64,000 nt of DNA from contig CM041465.1 in NCBI GenBank assembly GCA_023213395.1, positions 110,615,741 to 110,679,740 of the forward strand. Direction: 5' to 3'. The translations under genes and the position numbers were made by a program. Numbering within the stretch: position 1 is the first letter of the stretch; each line of letters begins with the position of its first letter. Source of the DNA: Cycas panzhihuaensis. Lineage: Eukaryota > Cycadophyta. Of this stretch, positions 36,556-49,330 are shown piece by piece. Below the pieces are notes generated by a model that saw only the letters and a program-made list of their open reading frames with translations, had not been told where the DNA came from and searched no databases.

Positions 36556-37480
36556 AAAGGGCGGGAACGAAGGTGTTTATCGTAGGCCCTTTGTGAGCGG
36601 CCTTTGGATGCTAGGTTAGCCTGATAAGCAGCTAAGCGTCTCTCATCCAAAGCTTCGAGGTCTAGCAGACGAGCCTGACGGATCGACTCTTCATCAATGA
36701 AACCTCGAAGGGAGACTCGCAAGGAAGGAATCCCCACCTCCAGTGGGAGTACCGCCTCAGTACCGTAGACCAGGGAGAACGGGGTCATTCCCGTGGCAGA
36801 ACGAATAGAGGTGCGGTAAGCCCACAAGGCAGAGGGCAACTGAAGGTGCCAATCCTTTTGGGATTGAGCAACGGTTTTCTTGAGGATGTTGACAAGAGTC
36901 TTATTAAAAGACTCCACTTGGCCATTTGCCTGAGGGTAGTAAGGGGAGGAAGTCTTGTGAGAAATTTTAAACTTCTCACAAAGCTCATCCATCTCCTTAT
37001 TACAGAAAGGAGTTCCATTGTCAGTGATTAGGATGTCCAGAATTCCAAAACGACAAATGATGTGCTGGTAAATGAATGTAACGATCGTTTTACCAGGAGC
37101 AGTGATCAATGGAATGGCCTCCGCCCATTTGGTAAAATACTCCGTGGCAGTCAAGATAAACTTGTGCTACGACGACGAAGGTGGGGAGATAGCCCCAATG
37201 AGGTCTAGTCACCACTGAGCGAAAGGCCATGGCGAAACAATAGGATGCAGGGCCTCAGAAGGCACATGGGAAATGTTGGCGTGTTCTTGACATCGCCGAC
37301 ATTTCAGAGCAAAAGCGTGAGTGTCCTTAAAGAGGGATGGCCAAAAATAGCCCATGCGGAGGATCCTCTGAGCCATAGACTGGCCCCCAAAGTGACCTCC
37401 ACAAATTCCGTGGTGGCATTCGCGAAGTACACGGCCTGGCCAAGGTGGTGACACAGCAGAGGAGGATCCCATCGAAGGAC
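36556..37480 (-). pseudogene. G2 integrase, main part
   Basis: Zinc-binding and DDE domains. The minus strand shows CHHGICGGHFGGQSMAQRILRMGYFWPSLF and CRRCQEHANISH (HHCC zinc module, about 37300-37440), then after a break TATEYFTKWAEAIPLI, LITDNGTPFCNKEMDELC (second Asp) and PQANGQVESFNKTLVN (Glu). Further on come AYRTSIRSATGMTPFSLVYG and PLEVGIPSLR. A stop near 37155-37205 separates the two halves. G3 cuts the gene at 36555; the GPY/F end is at 25935-26119. Confidence 0.88.
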
Positions 37481-37730
37481 CTCGTGTACAACACCTCGTC
37501 CACGAGGAGGTATTGCATGGTAGAAGTCTGGATACGAGATCTAACTTTACTACTAGCGTTGGGGCGGTGTCACGTAAGATACCGCACTATGTCACCATAC
37601 CACTCATCGTCGACGAGTGGATGGGTAGAGGCTCCCTGAATCGTCAAGATAGACTCATCGGGGAGAGAGTCGTCAATGGGAGCGCCAAAGGAGTTAGGGA
37701 TAAGGGCATTCGCGAGTTGCTCGGCCACTA
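37481..37730 (-). pseudogene. G2 RNase H-integrase connector
   Basis: The minus strand reads AEQLANALIPNSFGAPIDDSLPDESI and DDEWYGDIVRYLT, then YLLVDEVLYTRSFDGILLCCV, the usual link between RNase H and the integrase zinc module in Gypsy elements. A stop after VRYLT breaks it. Confidence 0.75.
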
Positions 37731-38940
37731 TCATTCCCTTCTTTGATTTCCGGTTAACGTATGGAGGTTGAATTCTTGGAGTAGGACAGCCCAACGACCA
37801 GCCCTACCTGTCAAATCTGATCGAGTTAGCAAGTATCGCAAGGGATCAGATTGAATGATCACCTTGGTGGTGTTGCCGAGCAAGTAGTGCCTGAACTTCT
37901 TGGTCGCATGGACGAAGGAGAGGCACTCCTTCTCGATGGAGGAATAGTTAAGCTCGTGACCATGAGAGCGGTCGATGAAATATATAGCTCTCTCAGTTCC
38001 TGAGTCATCCTCCTGAGCTAGCATAGCACCTAAGGATTCGTCAGTCGCCGAGGTGTATAGGATGAAGGGCCTATCGAATCGAGGAGGTGCCAACGTAGGA
38101 GCGAAAGCTAGGGCTTCCTTAAGTCCTTCGAAGGCCTTTTGGGTCTTGTCAGACCAAGCAAAAGGAGCTCCCTTCTTCAATAGGTTCGTGAGGGGTTTAG
38201 CACTCACAGCGAAATTGGCTAGGAAGCGCCTAAGAAAACCAAGCCTCCCTAGAAACGACTTAATCTGTCGTTGAGTTCTAGGTGGCGGCATGTCAAGGAT
38301 TGCCCTGACCTTGTTAGGGTTAATCTGAATTCCTTGTTTGGATATAAGGAAACGAAGGAGTTTACTCGAGGTAATGGCAAACACACACTTGAGCAGATTT
38401 AGACTGACGTGATACTTGCGGCATCATGAAAAGATGGCACGCAAGTTGGAAGGGTGATGGGCCCTAACACAGGAGAGACCCATCATATCGTCCATGAAGA
38501 CCTCCAACGTGTTATTAATGAGGTCATGGAAAATAAAATGCATGGCCCTTTGGTAAGTGGCACCTGCATTCTTGAGGCCAAAGGGCATCGCCTTGTAGGC
38601 GAAGGTACCCCAAGGAGTGGTGAAGGCCGTCTTATGGTGGTTTTCGGGAGAAATCTAAATCTGGTTATAGCCAGAGAAGCTGTCCATTAGGGACATCACT
38701 TCAAATCTGGTGGTGCAATCAATGATTTGATCAAGGAAGGGTAACGAGAAATTGTCCTTGGGACAGGCATTATTGATGTAGCAAAAATTGACACATATAC
38801 GGATCTCCCCCTTCTTTTCAGCAACGGGGACAATGTTAGAGACCCACTTAGGGTAGTCAATGGAAGTGATAAGCCCAGCATCCAAAAGCTTCTCAACCTC
38901 TATTTTGATGGTGGCAGAGAGCTTTGGGTGAAGGGGACGT
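37731..38940 (-). pseudogene. G2 reverse transcriptase and native RNase H
   Basis: RT blocks on the minus strand: LLDAGLITSIDYPKWVSNIVPV, RICVNFCYINNACPKDNF, SLMDSFSGYNQI and the catalytic box FMDDMM (about 38480-38497). The thumb region reads GIQINPNKVRAILDMPPP and KSFLGRLGFLRRF. RNase H follows: ILYTSATDESLGAMLAQ, YSSIEKECLSFVHATKKFRHYLLG and VIIQSDPLRYLL. In the first RNase H block, other Gypsy elements have TDAS where this has TSAT, so the first catalytic Asp seems to be Ser. Frame breaks occur near 38390 and 38655. Confidence 0.88.
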
Positions 38941-39037
38941 CAGCGCATGGGCGTGCGCCAGGAAGGGTGGTGAGGTTATGAGTGATAATCGAGGGGTCGA
39001 TTCCCTTCATGTCAGCATAATCCCACGCGAAAACATC

Positions 39038-40010
39038 TCAGAACTCCTGGAACAGAAGGGAGTACTCCCTTATCTCATCAGGGGAACATTCCAACCCAAC
39101 CTTAATGACCTTGCCCGGGGCCAAGACTATGTCTTGAGTTGCCCCCATGTACATGGCGTTGCCCTCCTCGAAGTGGAGAGGGGCAAGATCAACAGGAGGA
39201 GGAGGAATAGGAGACAGGATCGGATCGACAAGCATGGATCCTATTGCGAGGATCTTCTGATGACCAAGTAGGTGGTGACTAGAAGGTAAGTTAAGTGCAA
39301 GACCGGCCAGATGCTCAAGCAGGGCTTCGTCATCCTCAAAATAATCCACCCCATGGATGACCTTATTTCGAGTAGAGGAAGCACTAGAGGGAGTAAGAGC
39401 AACGGGACCGTGATGGTCGTCGGGTTACTCAACTTCCTCGCGGGAATCTGAAGGAAAGCCAAGAAGATGCTCCTTGGAAGGAGCAAAAGGTAATTCTTCA
39501 AAGCCATTACCTATGGGGGGTAATGAAGAAGAAGAACTGATGACGGGTGGGTCAACATGAGCAATGACGTAGGACACGCATGGATAGCTAGCCTCACCAA
39601 TGAGAGAGATCCTAGACAGGGATCTAGAACGACATGGGTGCGACCTACTAGCGCGGATGAAAGAGACGGGGTGAAGACAATCCTCATCTTCGTCAAGTGA
39701 CTCGTCGTCACTAAATGAAGTAAGGTACTCGTAACTCCCAATGCCAATAGGGGCGAATCACGTGAGACTAGGGGAAGAAGATGCGGGGTCTTCTTTGGAT
39801 GGGTTAGGTATACCAATGGAGCAAGCCGAGGTATGGGTGGAAGAACCTTGGTTTGCCAAACTGGTGGAGCGAGTTTGTTTGGTAAATGGGCGTTCGCGGG
39901 GAACCACTCTCATTCGTCCGTCGTGGACGAATTTAAGTTATCCCCAAAGAGTCGAGCACACGGCTCCTATTTGATCGAGTCATGGATGACCTAGAAGGAG
40001 GTTGTAATCC
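39038..40010 (-). pseudogene. G2 protease end and RT linker
   Basis: Ser/Pro-rich low-complexity region with the conserved end (PLHFEEGNAMYMGATQDIV, LAPGKVIKVGLECSPDEIR, EYSLLFQEF), which leads into RT in this family. Several frame changes are present. No catalytic motif lies inside. Confidence 0.7.
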
Positions 40011-40960
40011 ACGTCAACGTTGAGGACTACAACGTCGACAAGAACGGTCTTGCCCTCAAGGGTGAGCGGAATCGCGAAAGATCCCAAAGGGGTCTTCTCG
40101 CTACCGTCATAACCTTGGCATCACAAGGGAACAGGTTCCAAGGCGGAAATACCAAGCTCTTGCATGACACACAAGGGCATAGCATTGACAGAAGAACCGT
40201 TGTCGACAATAGTCCTTCGAAGGGTACAATCAGGCGTATCGATAGTGATGGTGAATGGGAAGTTCCACTGACGTTCCCTTTCACCGGCAGGAGGAAGATC
40301 CTTAGGATCAAATGAGATAACGGGTCCACAACCTTGGGTGACACCCAAAGCGTGGACAGGCGCATCACTCGATCCTAAAGCTTCCAAGAGGAGGGCCCAC
40401 TGCTCGAGACAACTCCTCAGAACGTCCATCAAGGACATTCCTGCGGCAACCGTATGAAGCTCGTCCACGACGAAGGGCTTACCCTTCGCGGTAGGTTGGG
40501 TAAGCACCCTTCGAAAATCGTAACGACCTGGGTGTACAGGAATAGCCTTGGGAAAGAGAGGTATTTCCAGATGAAGGCTCTCCAGAAGAGGGTTGGAAGG
40601 AGCGGAAGAACAAGAAGCTCCCGCCGCTTCCTTGGCGGCTTGAGATCGCGTAAGGGCGTAAGTAGGAGTTGCTTCAAGCAACTGGATCACCTTCTTCCCC
40701 CTGTTCCGGGGTCGCGAAGGTGACGGGGTGCGACGGCTAGGAGAACGAGAGGAGGAAGACGAGTTCCGGGCACCCTTCCCTTTATCACGGCAAGGACGGG
40801 GATCAAGCGATCTTCCTCGGCTTCGGTTGCTCTTGGTTTGGGTGTTGCGATCATGTTCCCCATGTTTAGGGAATGGATCCTTGTGAACTAGTTGATCCAA
40901 ATTAGGCCTTGAGGCCCGTTTGGGGGAAGAATCGCGTCGAGGGGCATCCTTAGGATGCTG
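40011..40960 (-). pseudogene. G2 protease
   Basis: The minus strand has an Arg/Ser-rich stretch (SSSSRSPSRRTPSPSRPRNR), GKKVIQLLEATPTYALTRSQAAKEA and TVAAGMSLMDVLRS. These are followed by TITIDTPDCTLRRTIVDNGSSVNAMPL with the catalytic DNGSS at 40195-40209. This open stretch (40121-40900) is the best-preserved protease of the window. The C-terminal VLDVDYN-like part is frameshifted. Confidence 0.82.
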
Positions 40961-40966
40961 GGCTCT

Positions 40967-42997
40967 ACAACGCGAATCATCGTGGAAGCACTCCCCATGA
41001 ATGGAGCACCACTTCTTCTCAAGCGGAGGGTCGGACCTTCTCGCTTGAGAGGACTAGGCGTTTCCATTCCTAGGGAGAGGAGTTTGGGTTATTTGTTGGA
41101 CTTGTTTATTGGATGTAGGGGATGAAGGAGCTTGAAGCTTGAGTTCCTTCATCATATACTCGAATGAGCGTATGGCTGATGTGAGAGGGTTTAAAGTCCT
41201 CTCAGTCGGATGAGAGGAAGACCGGGTAGGTTGTGAAGGTTTGGTATCCTTGGTTGGGGGTGGTGCCTCACGGTGTTGTGAGGGCTTAAGAGGTTTCTTG
41301 AGACCAGCTTGGATCTCAGTAGCCTCTAATGCCAAACACTTGGTGATCGTGGAGTCACATGTGGTTGCCCCCATCTTGAGGACTTCCACATGAACTTCAG
41401 GACGAAGTGCATTGACGAAAAGGTCTCGCTTCAGCTCCTCGGGCAATGTTGCCTTAGTAGAGTAAAGCAAGTCGTGAAATCTCTACACAAAGACACAATT
41501 CATTTCATCGTGACCTTGTTTGAGCGAAAGAAGTGACTTCATTATGCTCTCGAATGGACGGGCTACATCAAAATAGTTGATGAACTCATCCACCAATTGC
41601 TGGAATGAATGGATAGAATGGGTAGGGAGACAGTAGAACCACTTGAGGGCATCACCCTACAACGATCACGGGAATAATTTCATTAAAATGTGGTCGTAAG
41701 CCCAGTAATCGATGCATGCCATAGAAAAACTATGCACATGCTCCGCCGGGTCTTACGACGAAGTTCCATCGAATTTAGGAACTTCAGGGGGATGAGGCGG
41801 TAGGTTGATTCCTAACACCTCAACGGAAAGAGGTGTTGACCTAAAGTCCATGAAGGGGTGTGCCCTTGCCTAGACCGTAGGGTCAACAAATGTCGTAGTA
41901 GGTAATGAACAAGGAGTGGATGGGGGTGGAACACCCATCCCTCCTTGAGGAAATGCCCCTTGTTGAAAAGAGGCGTGGGGGTAGGTGCCTTGGAAGGGAG
42001 TCGGGTTCCCTTGCGAAGGCACAACGGATGGGATTGCATTGGATGACGGGCAAGATGGATGTGGAACCAGGTTTTGCCCATATGGGCCGCCTGTAGGTGG
42101 AGCGACCCCATATGGGTGTAGTGGATCCACCCCATAAACCGGGAAATGGCTTCTTCTACCCTGCCCCCAAGGTTGAGAAGTATACCCTAGGGGAACGTAG
42201 AAGGAAGCACCAACGTGTTGGTTTTGGAGATGTGTGGGAGCGGATCCCACATGACTAGTGGTTGGAAGGCTAGTAGGACCAGCGGCCCTACTAGGAGCAA
42301 CATATGCCACATTAGGGGATGGCACATTAGTTTGATTAGGGATGAGTATGCTAACCTTCAATTGAAGGAAAGACACACCACGGGGAGATCTTGAAATACT
42401 AGGACCTCGATAAGAAATGGAAGGTGCGACACGTGCCCCCATTGCGGGAATAGTAAATGAGTGGGACACATGCGTAGGCACAAAGGGATTCGTTGTCCAA
42501 GGAGGAGTAGATGAGGATGAGGCATGCGGGGGAGGAGTGGAAGAGGAAGAGGCTCCTCCACGAAGGGCACGCTCAAGCCATCCAGGACGCGGTTGCAAGC
42601 GTGCCGCGTGGTGACACTCATTAAGAGCTTCAACTACGTTAACAGGAGGAGTCCCTACATACTCGTAAGAGGTAATTGGGACCTCGAACAAAGTAGATTC
42701 CTCGGAATGCTCCTCATAAGAGTCACCAACTACATGGTAAGTCTCAAGAGGAGCGGATCCTTCTACGGCATGGGTAGAGGGATGGACATTAAGCGAGAGA
42801 TGTTGGTCACTTGGGTAATAAAGGGGTTCATCACCCTCATGGGTGGACCCGGGAATAGAAGAAGGAAAAGCATGGGTTTCTAAAGTTAAAGTGCGGTAGG
42901 CCCAATCAGAAGAGTATCCCTCCATAGTCAGATCAGAATCTGATAAAGGAAGAGGGTGATACTTGGGGTCTTCTAATAATGGAGGTAGACTGCGCAA
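40967..42997 (-). pseudogene. G2 gag
   Basis: The N-terminal half (41870-42997) is open for 375 codons from LTMEGYSSDWAYRTLTLET through a Ser/Pro-rich region with VAPSISYRGPSISRSPRG and YDVDPLHPYGVAPP-like repeats. The capsid half carries stops but shows HSFSMACIDYWAYDHILMKLF and the block LYSTKATLPEELKRDLFVNALRPEVHVEVLKMG. The knuckle CSIHGECFHDDSRC is at 40967-41008. No ATG lies at the very 5' end of the open frame; MEGYSSD near 42925 is the likely start. Confidence 0.82.
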
Positions 42998-43159
42998 ACG
43001 ATGGGAAAAGCGTTGTATGCAAGATCAACCGACAATGTCAGGGAAAAGGAAAAGGCACACGTGTTGGGGGCTGCCCAACGTAGAGATCGAAATAGGTATA
43101 AAAGGATCACAAGAAGGTGGCGAAACCAACGGAAGAGAGTGGAAGCTAACTCCCTTACT

Positions 43160-43183
43160 AGAAGTCCCCAGTATGGTCGCTAG
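43160..43183 (-). other. candidate primer-binding site of G2
   Basis: The minus strand directly inside the LTR reads CTAGCGACCATACTGGGGAC, in register with the sites of G1 and G3. Confidence 0.55.
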
Positions 43184-45768
43184 TCGACGCGCGTCTACGG
43201 GATAGCTACCTAACTAATAAGTGTGGTGAGAGTGGGTGGTGATGTGACTGAAGGAGAGACCTATGAGGAAAGTAATTACCACGCAGAGCACCCCGTCTTG
43301 TGGCCGAGCGAGTTCTGTGATCTGCAATGGAATATGGCTACTAAAAAGTGATCCTCCACCACTTCGAACAAAGGGTGAAGATGCGCAGGGCAAGCCTGGG
43401 TTGACCTAGGGATAGGACCCTCCCACCCTTGGATGGCCGAAAGAGGAAGGAGAATATCCAAGAAGTATAGATCAAGGATATACCTAAACAAGCTAACCGG
43501 GTACACAAGCAACGCGGGAGGCAAGAGACTTGTGCGGCTAAGAAGAGGAGGAAAGGTGAAAGGGCGGGTCTTATAGCCTTTCTTATGGGTAACAAAGATA
43601 CATATAAATAAACAAATAAAGCATAACCAAAAGCAAGTTCAAATTTTCCCTTTTTGTTTTCCCATGTGTTAATTACTAAGAAGAAATTAAAAAGGAAAAA
43701 AGGTAGCAGGGTAGAGTAAGATGTACACCTGGGCCGAGAGTGTGCGTGACGAAGGCCTTCTCGAGGGGCTCCAAGCTACTCCACGTGGTGCGTTGGATGC
43801 AGAATGTTGCGGCGGATTGAAAAGGGGCTCGGTTACCTTCCCCAGAAAAATACCAAATACAATACCAAGGAAAGAAAGGAAGTAAATGCTAATAACTGAA
43901 GAAGTGCGAAAGTATGATGTGCATAAGGGCACTTACCGGCAACGGAGTTAACGAATAATATCCTCCATGCTCCTTAAGTACTAGCAAGCAATGGCAACCT
44001 CTCCCTTCCTGGAGGAAGGATACTAACATGCAATACAAGATCCTAACAATATATGTCTAAATAGTACGAATATGAATCTAAACACACATGTATTAGTATC
44101 ACCCAACGATGAAAGTACGTAAAAGAAGGTAACCAAAGCGAAGGTGAATGACCGGTAAGCCTTGGAGTGGCCCACCTCCCGTAAATGACGCCCTAACCTC
44201 CCCCCAAGAGCCACAGGGTAGCGAGGGAAAGGCCAAGAGAGATGGCTGGAAATGGCAACAAGGAGGCAAAGAGGAGCCAAGGAACGCCTACGACAAACCA
44301 AGATGCTATGAAGAGCAAGCCGGGCAGCCAGGAAGAAAGTTGGGTAAAGACTAGCAGTTGGGACTTATGTAAGTTGCCCAAACCTGGACCTAAGCCCCCG
44401 AACCAGCGCTGCAACTTGTGACAGCACTAATTTTAGTGGCTAAAAGAGGGCCAACAAACCCTTGTTTATGTGCCAAGGATAGCACGAGGCGAGAGGGAGG
44501 CTTTGGGGGGCTTAGAGCCGCTTAGGGAGCATGGAAGGTGGTACAGAATCCACCCAGCTCCTTCCCAAAGCCTATGCCAACCCTCAACGCCACTGCCTTG
44601 AGCAGCAAACGTAGGCAAGAGGCACAAAGACGGTGGCAAAATAGCCCACTAAAAGGAAGAAAACCAAACTCACAAGGACAAGTAGAGAGCAAGCAAGATG
44701 GAGCATTAATATCACGAGAAAAAGTAATGGAAATCAAGAAATACCTGAGCGAGGGAGGCAAGAGACTTGCCTCAGCCAAGGGGTAGTGAAGAGGGGCTGA
44801 GAAATCAGCCCAGATCTGTGCTGTAGCAGGTTTGGGACCCTGCTAAGGAGGTTAGAAGGGAAACACCTGCACTTGAAGCACTTGAGGACTGCCTGGAGCA
44901 AAGATCTACTGGAACCTCTCCAAGGGGCCCTCTCCAAGGTGCGTGAGGGGCTGGGAGAATGTCCTAGCCACACCAAAGGAGAGCAGGGCACTGTAGGAGA
45001 GACGCAGGTCCTGTGGTAGCAGCAGAGCAGCAGAGGAGAGTAAAGTACAGCTGTGTTTCCTTGAGGAGCAATTCAAGAGTGAGCCAAAAAGTTCCAAAAA
45101 TGAGTAATTCATGCCTTAAATAGCCAACCTAAACCCTAAAGCAAGCGATTAGGGCATGACTGGGAGAGAGTTAAGTTGCAAGGCATATGGCAGTTTCGCA
45201 ATAAATGCGAAACTGCCACGACGGATTTTAAAAAATAAAATAGAACAGATCTGCAAGAACTCATGCAGATCGCGAATATTCCGGCGGTACCGTGGAAATT
45301 CTGGCGGTACGAACCCAGAGGTAAAAATAGGCCCGGCCAGCCAGCCTAGGCTGGGGGCAGATGACAAAAAGGGCCAATGGGGGGCTGAGACACCTACCCG
45401 AGGGCAAACAAGCCAACAAACGGGTCTAATAGAGGAAAAATAGGGCTCGAGTAGAGTGGCAAGTCGACCAAACGATGATGGATCATCACACGGGCGGAGG
45501 TGGCACAAACCTAGTGGATCTTGAAGCGAGGAGGGCAGATGCGGGAAGTGGAGTGGCCACCAGGGTGCCACACTCACTGGGAGTGTGCCCCTGCTATAGT
45601 CATCATAGGCTAAAATAAGTGCGGACGACGACAAAGTCACCCACAAAGTCACACACATGCAGACATGCAAGCAAACACTCATCAAATAAAAGCAAAGATA
45701 ATGTGAGAAACATACCTGCACTTACCTGAGTCGATGATTCCATATCCATTCTCGGGAGCCGGGAAACA
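43184..45768 (-). repeat. G2 5' LTR (about 2.59 kb)
   Basis: Matches 18799-21367 nearly throughout. The inner end is TCGAC where the other copy has TGGAT, so the terminal TG is lost. Differences concentrate around 43295-43320, 45000-45050 and 45240-45310, all CpG-rich. Confidence 0.9.
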
Positions 45769-45773
45769 CTTTC
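45769..45773. repeat. right target-site duplication of G2
   Basis: CTTTC, identical to 18794-18798. Confidence 0.9.
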
Positions 45774-46353
45774 TTACAACTAGTTATAGAAATGAAACAG
45801 ATAAATTACATGCAAGTTCTTAAAACCAGAGTTTATACAGTAACAAGACAATGAAAGCCAAATATCACATGTGCACCCGATATAACGTGGTAAAACCCTA
45901 GCAGTGTGCTAGGGAAACATCCACACAGAAAAGGTAGCTTTCTTTATTGCTACAGAATGGAGAAAATAGTACATCACAGATACAGAGTGCTCTCTGGAAC
46001 AACAATCAGCCATTGCCCTCTTCACTGTCTATTGCATAACATTACAACATAATAAGAAAAGCCTTAAAATAGGCTACATAAGAGGACATCCAAGACCTAA
46101 AATCTCAACCATAGAATCTAGGGTATTTTCATTGTACGACCCTGATTCTCTTTACATTTTAATAAGGTTTACATGGTCAATTTTTGGGTTGGGGGCTATC
46201 GCCCCCGAACCCCCTCCTAGCGGGGGGCATTCCACACCCCTCAAGACCACGGCCAAGGGGCTCCCCGCCTTGAACCCCCAAGAAAGATTAGGGGGAAATC
46301 TACCAAAACATGCCATAATTTTAGGCCTATAATTGTTGTCATAATACCCAACA
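45774..46353 (-). repeat. C1 5' LTR, right fragment
   Basis: The remaining 580 bases of the C1 5' LTR, from TTACAACTAG to ATACCCAACA. Joined to 18746-18798 it equals the 633-base length of the 3' LTR. The variable G/C-rich block is at about 46190-46310. Confidence 0.92.
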
Positions 46354-46358
46354 AAAAT
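46354..46358. repeat. right target-site duplication of C1
   Basis: AAAAT against GAAAT at 14070-14074. Confidence 0.7.
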
Positions 46359-48276
46359 CCATGTTTTTCCTTCCTCTATTCCAGGGTCCACCCAAGAGGG
46401 TGATGAACCCCTTTATTACCTGAGTGACCAACATCACTCACTCGATGTCCATCCCTCTACCCATGCGGTAGAAGGATCCATTCCTCTTGAGACTTACCAC
46501 CTAATCGGTGACTCTTATGAGGAACATCTCGAGGGACCTACCTCGTTCGAGGTCCTAACTACCTCTTACGAGTATGTAGGAACCCCTCCCGTCGATGTAG
46601 TTGAAGCTTTCAATGAGTGTCGCCATGCAGCATGCTTGCAACCGTGTCCTAGATGGCTTAAGGGTGCTCTTCGTGGAGGAGCCTTTTCTTCTTCCACTCC
46701 TCCCCTGCATGCCTCATCCTCATCTCCTCTTCCTTTGACAACAAATCCCTTTGTGTCTATGCATGTGTCCCACTCCTTTCCTATTCCCGTAGTTGGGGCA
46801 CATGTTGCGCCTTCTGTTTCTCATCGAGGTCCTAGTATTTTGGGATCCTCCCGTGGTATGTCTTTCCCTCAATTGAAGGTTAGCATACCCATCCCTAGCC
46901 AAACTAATGTGCCATCCCCTAATGTGGCACATACCTTTCCTAGTAGGCCTGTCAGTCCTACTAACCTCTCAACTACCAGTCATGTGGGACTCGCTCCCAC
47001 ACACTCTCAAAACCAACACGTTGGTGCTTCCTTCTACGTTCCCCTAGGATATACTTCTCAACCTTAGGGGTGGGGTAGAGGAAGCCATCTCCTAGCTTAT
47101 GGGGTAGATCTGCTACATCCATATGGGGTCACTCCACCTACGGATGGCCCATATGAGCGAAACCCAGTTCCACATCCATCTTGTCCTTCATCCAGCGTGA
47201 TTCCATTTGTTGTGCCTTCGCAAGGGAACCTAACTCCCTTCTAAGGCACCTACCCCCATGCCTCTTCCCAGTAGGGGGCGTTTCCTCAAGGAGTTATGGG
47301 TGTCCCACCCCCATCCGCTCCTTATTCGTTACCTGCTTCATCATTCGTTGATCCTATGGTCTAGGAAAGGGTACGCCCTTTCATGGACTTTAAGTCAACC
47401 CCCCTATCCATTAAGGCGTTAAGAACCAATCTGCCGCCTCATCCCCCTGAAGTTCTTAGATTCGACAGAACTTTGTTGCAAGACCCGACGGAGCATGTGC
47501 ATAGTTTTTCTATGGCATACATTGATTATTGGGCTTATGACCACATTTTAATGAAATTATTCCCGCGATCCTTGCAGGGTGACACCCTCAAGTGGTTCTA
47601 CTGTCTCCCTGCCCATTCTATCCATTCATTCTAGTAATTAGTGGATGAGTTCATCAACTATTTTGATATAGCCCATCCATTCGAGAGCAGAATGAAGTCC
47701 CTCCTTTCGCTCAAACAAGGTCACGATGAAATGAATCGTGACTTTGTGTGGCGATTTCATGACTTGCTCCACTCCACTAAGGCAACATTACCTGAGGAGT
47801 TGAAGCGAGACCTCTTCGTCAATGTACTTCATCCTGAAGTGCATGTGGAAGTCCTTAAAATGGGGGTGACCACATGCGACTCTACGATCGCCAAGTGTTT
47901 AGCATTGGAGGCTATTGAGATCCAAGCGGGTCTCAAGAAACCTCTTAGGCCCTCACAGCGCCGTGAGGCACCACCCCCAACCAAAGATACCAAACCTTCA
48001 CAACCTACTCAGTCTTCCTCTCATCTGACTCAGAGGATTTTAGACCCTCTCACATCAGCCATACGCTCATTCGAGCATATGATGAAGGAACTCAAGCTTC
48101 AAGCTCCTTCATCTCCTACATCCAACAAACAAGTCTAACAAACAACCCAAGCTCCTCTCCCAGGAATGGAAATGCCCAATCCTCTCAAGCGAGAAGGCCA
48201 AACCCTCTGCTTGAGAAGAAGTGATGCTCCATTCATGGGGAGTGCATCCACGATGATTCGCGTTATAGGGCCCAGC
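46359..48276 (+). pseudogene. G1 gag, main part
   Basis: Continues from 14074. A Ser/Pro-rich N-terminal region holds SFEVLTTSYEYVGTPPVDVVEAF and VAPSVSHRGPSILGSSRG. The capsid region (47383-48138) has LPPHPPEVLRFDRTLLQDP, HVHSFSMAYIDYWAYDHILM and GDTLKWFYCLP. Past a stop at about 47635 come ESRMKSLLSLKQGHDEMNRDF and STKATLPEELKRDLFVNV. The knuckle at 48235-48276 reads CSIHGECIHDDSRY, its last Cys changed to Tyr. Other stops lie near 47065 and 47245. Confidence 0.82.
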
Positions 48277-49330
48277 ATCCTAGGGATGCCCTTTGACGCG
48301 ACTCTTCCCCCAAACGAGCCTCAAGGCCTAATTTGGACCAACCAGTTCATAAGGATCCGTTCCCTAAACATGGGGAACACGATCGCAACACCCAAACCAA
48401 GAATAACTGGAATTGAGGAAGATCACCTGAGTCCTGTCCTTCCTGTGACAAAGGGAAGGGTGCCCGGAACTCGTCTTCTTCCTCTCGTTCTCTTAGCCAT
48501 CACACCCCATCACCTTTGCGACCACAAAACAAGGGGAAGAAGGTGATCCAGTTGCTCGAAGCAACTCCTTCCTATGCCCTTACGTGGTCTCAGGCCGCCA
48601 AGGAAGGAACGGGAGCCTCTTGTTCTTCTACTCCTTCTGACCCTCTTCCAGAGAACCTTCCTCCAGAAATACCTCTCTTTCCCAAGGCTATTCCTGTATG
48701 CCCAGGTCGTTACGATTTCTGAAGGGCACTTACCTGGCCTACAGTGAAGGGTAAGCCCTTCTCCATCATGGACGAGCTTCATACTGTCGCTGCAGGAATG
48801 TCCTTAATGGATGTTTTGAGGAGTTATCCCGAGTAGTGGGCCCTCCTCCTAGAAGTTTTAGGATTGAGTGATGCGCCTGTCTATGCTTTGGGCGTTACCC
48901 AAAGTCGTGGACCTGTTATCTCATTTGATCCTAAGGATCTTCCTCCCGCTGGTGAAAGGGAACATCAGTGGAACTTCCCATTCACTATCACTATCGATAC
49001 ACCTGATTGTACCCGTCAAAGGACTGTTGTTGATAATAGTTCTTTTGTCAATTCCATGCCCTTGCGTGTTATGCAAGAGCTTGGTATCTCTACCTTAAAA
49101 CCTATTCCATGGCAATGCTAAGGTTATGATGGTAGCGAGAAGACCCCTTTGGGATCTGACGTGATTCCACTCACCCTTGAGGGCAAGACTGTTTTTGCTG
49201 ATGTTGTAGTCCTCGACATTGACGTTGACTACAACCTTCTTCTAGGTTGTCCATGGCTCGACCAAATGGGAGCTGTGTGCTCAACTCTTTGGGGACAACT
49301 TAAATTCGTCTATGACAGATGGATGAGGGT
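48277..49330 (+). pseudogene. G1 protease
   Basis: Blocks: GKKVIQLLEATPSYALTWSQAAKEG, VISFDPKDLPPAGE, TITIDTPDC and VVDNSSFVNSMPLRVMQELGI. The active-site DNGSS has become DNSS-F, so the catalytic Gly is lost. The C-terminal blocks LTLEGKTVFADVVVLD and YNLLLGCPWLDQMGAV are intact. Stops at about 48721, 48836 and 49120. Confidence 0.8.

Larger units (their letters stand above)
18799..45768 (-). mobile_element. G2, Tat-like Ty3/Gypsy retrotransposon
   Basis: G2 spans 26,970 bases because it contains G3; without G3 it is about 16.5 kb. LTRs are 18799-21367 and 43184-45768. On the minus strand the order is PBS, gag, protease, RT, native RNase H, integrase (split by G3), 57-nt hairpin, antisense PMD gene, additional RNase H and polypurine tract. 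The target duplication CTTTC is exact. It is the most complete view of the family here, though gag, pol and aRNH all carry stops. Confidence 0.9.
14075..46353 (-). mobile_element. C1, Ty1/Copia retrotransposon
   Basis: C1 has 633-bp LTRs beginning TGTTG and ending CAACA, an interior of 4038 bases and a tRNA-Met primer-binding site. Its total length is about 5.3 kb once G2, which splits its 5' LTR, is removed. Both LTRs come to exactly 633 bases when the two halves of the right one are added (53 + 580). It is inserted in G1 gag with a GAAAT/AAAAT duplication. Domain order on the minus strand is gag, protease, integrase, RT, RNase H, typical of Copia. Confidence 0.9.
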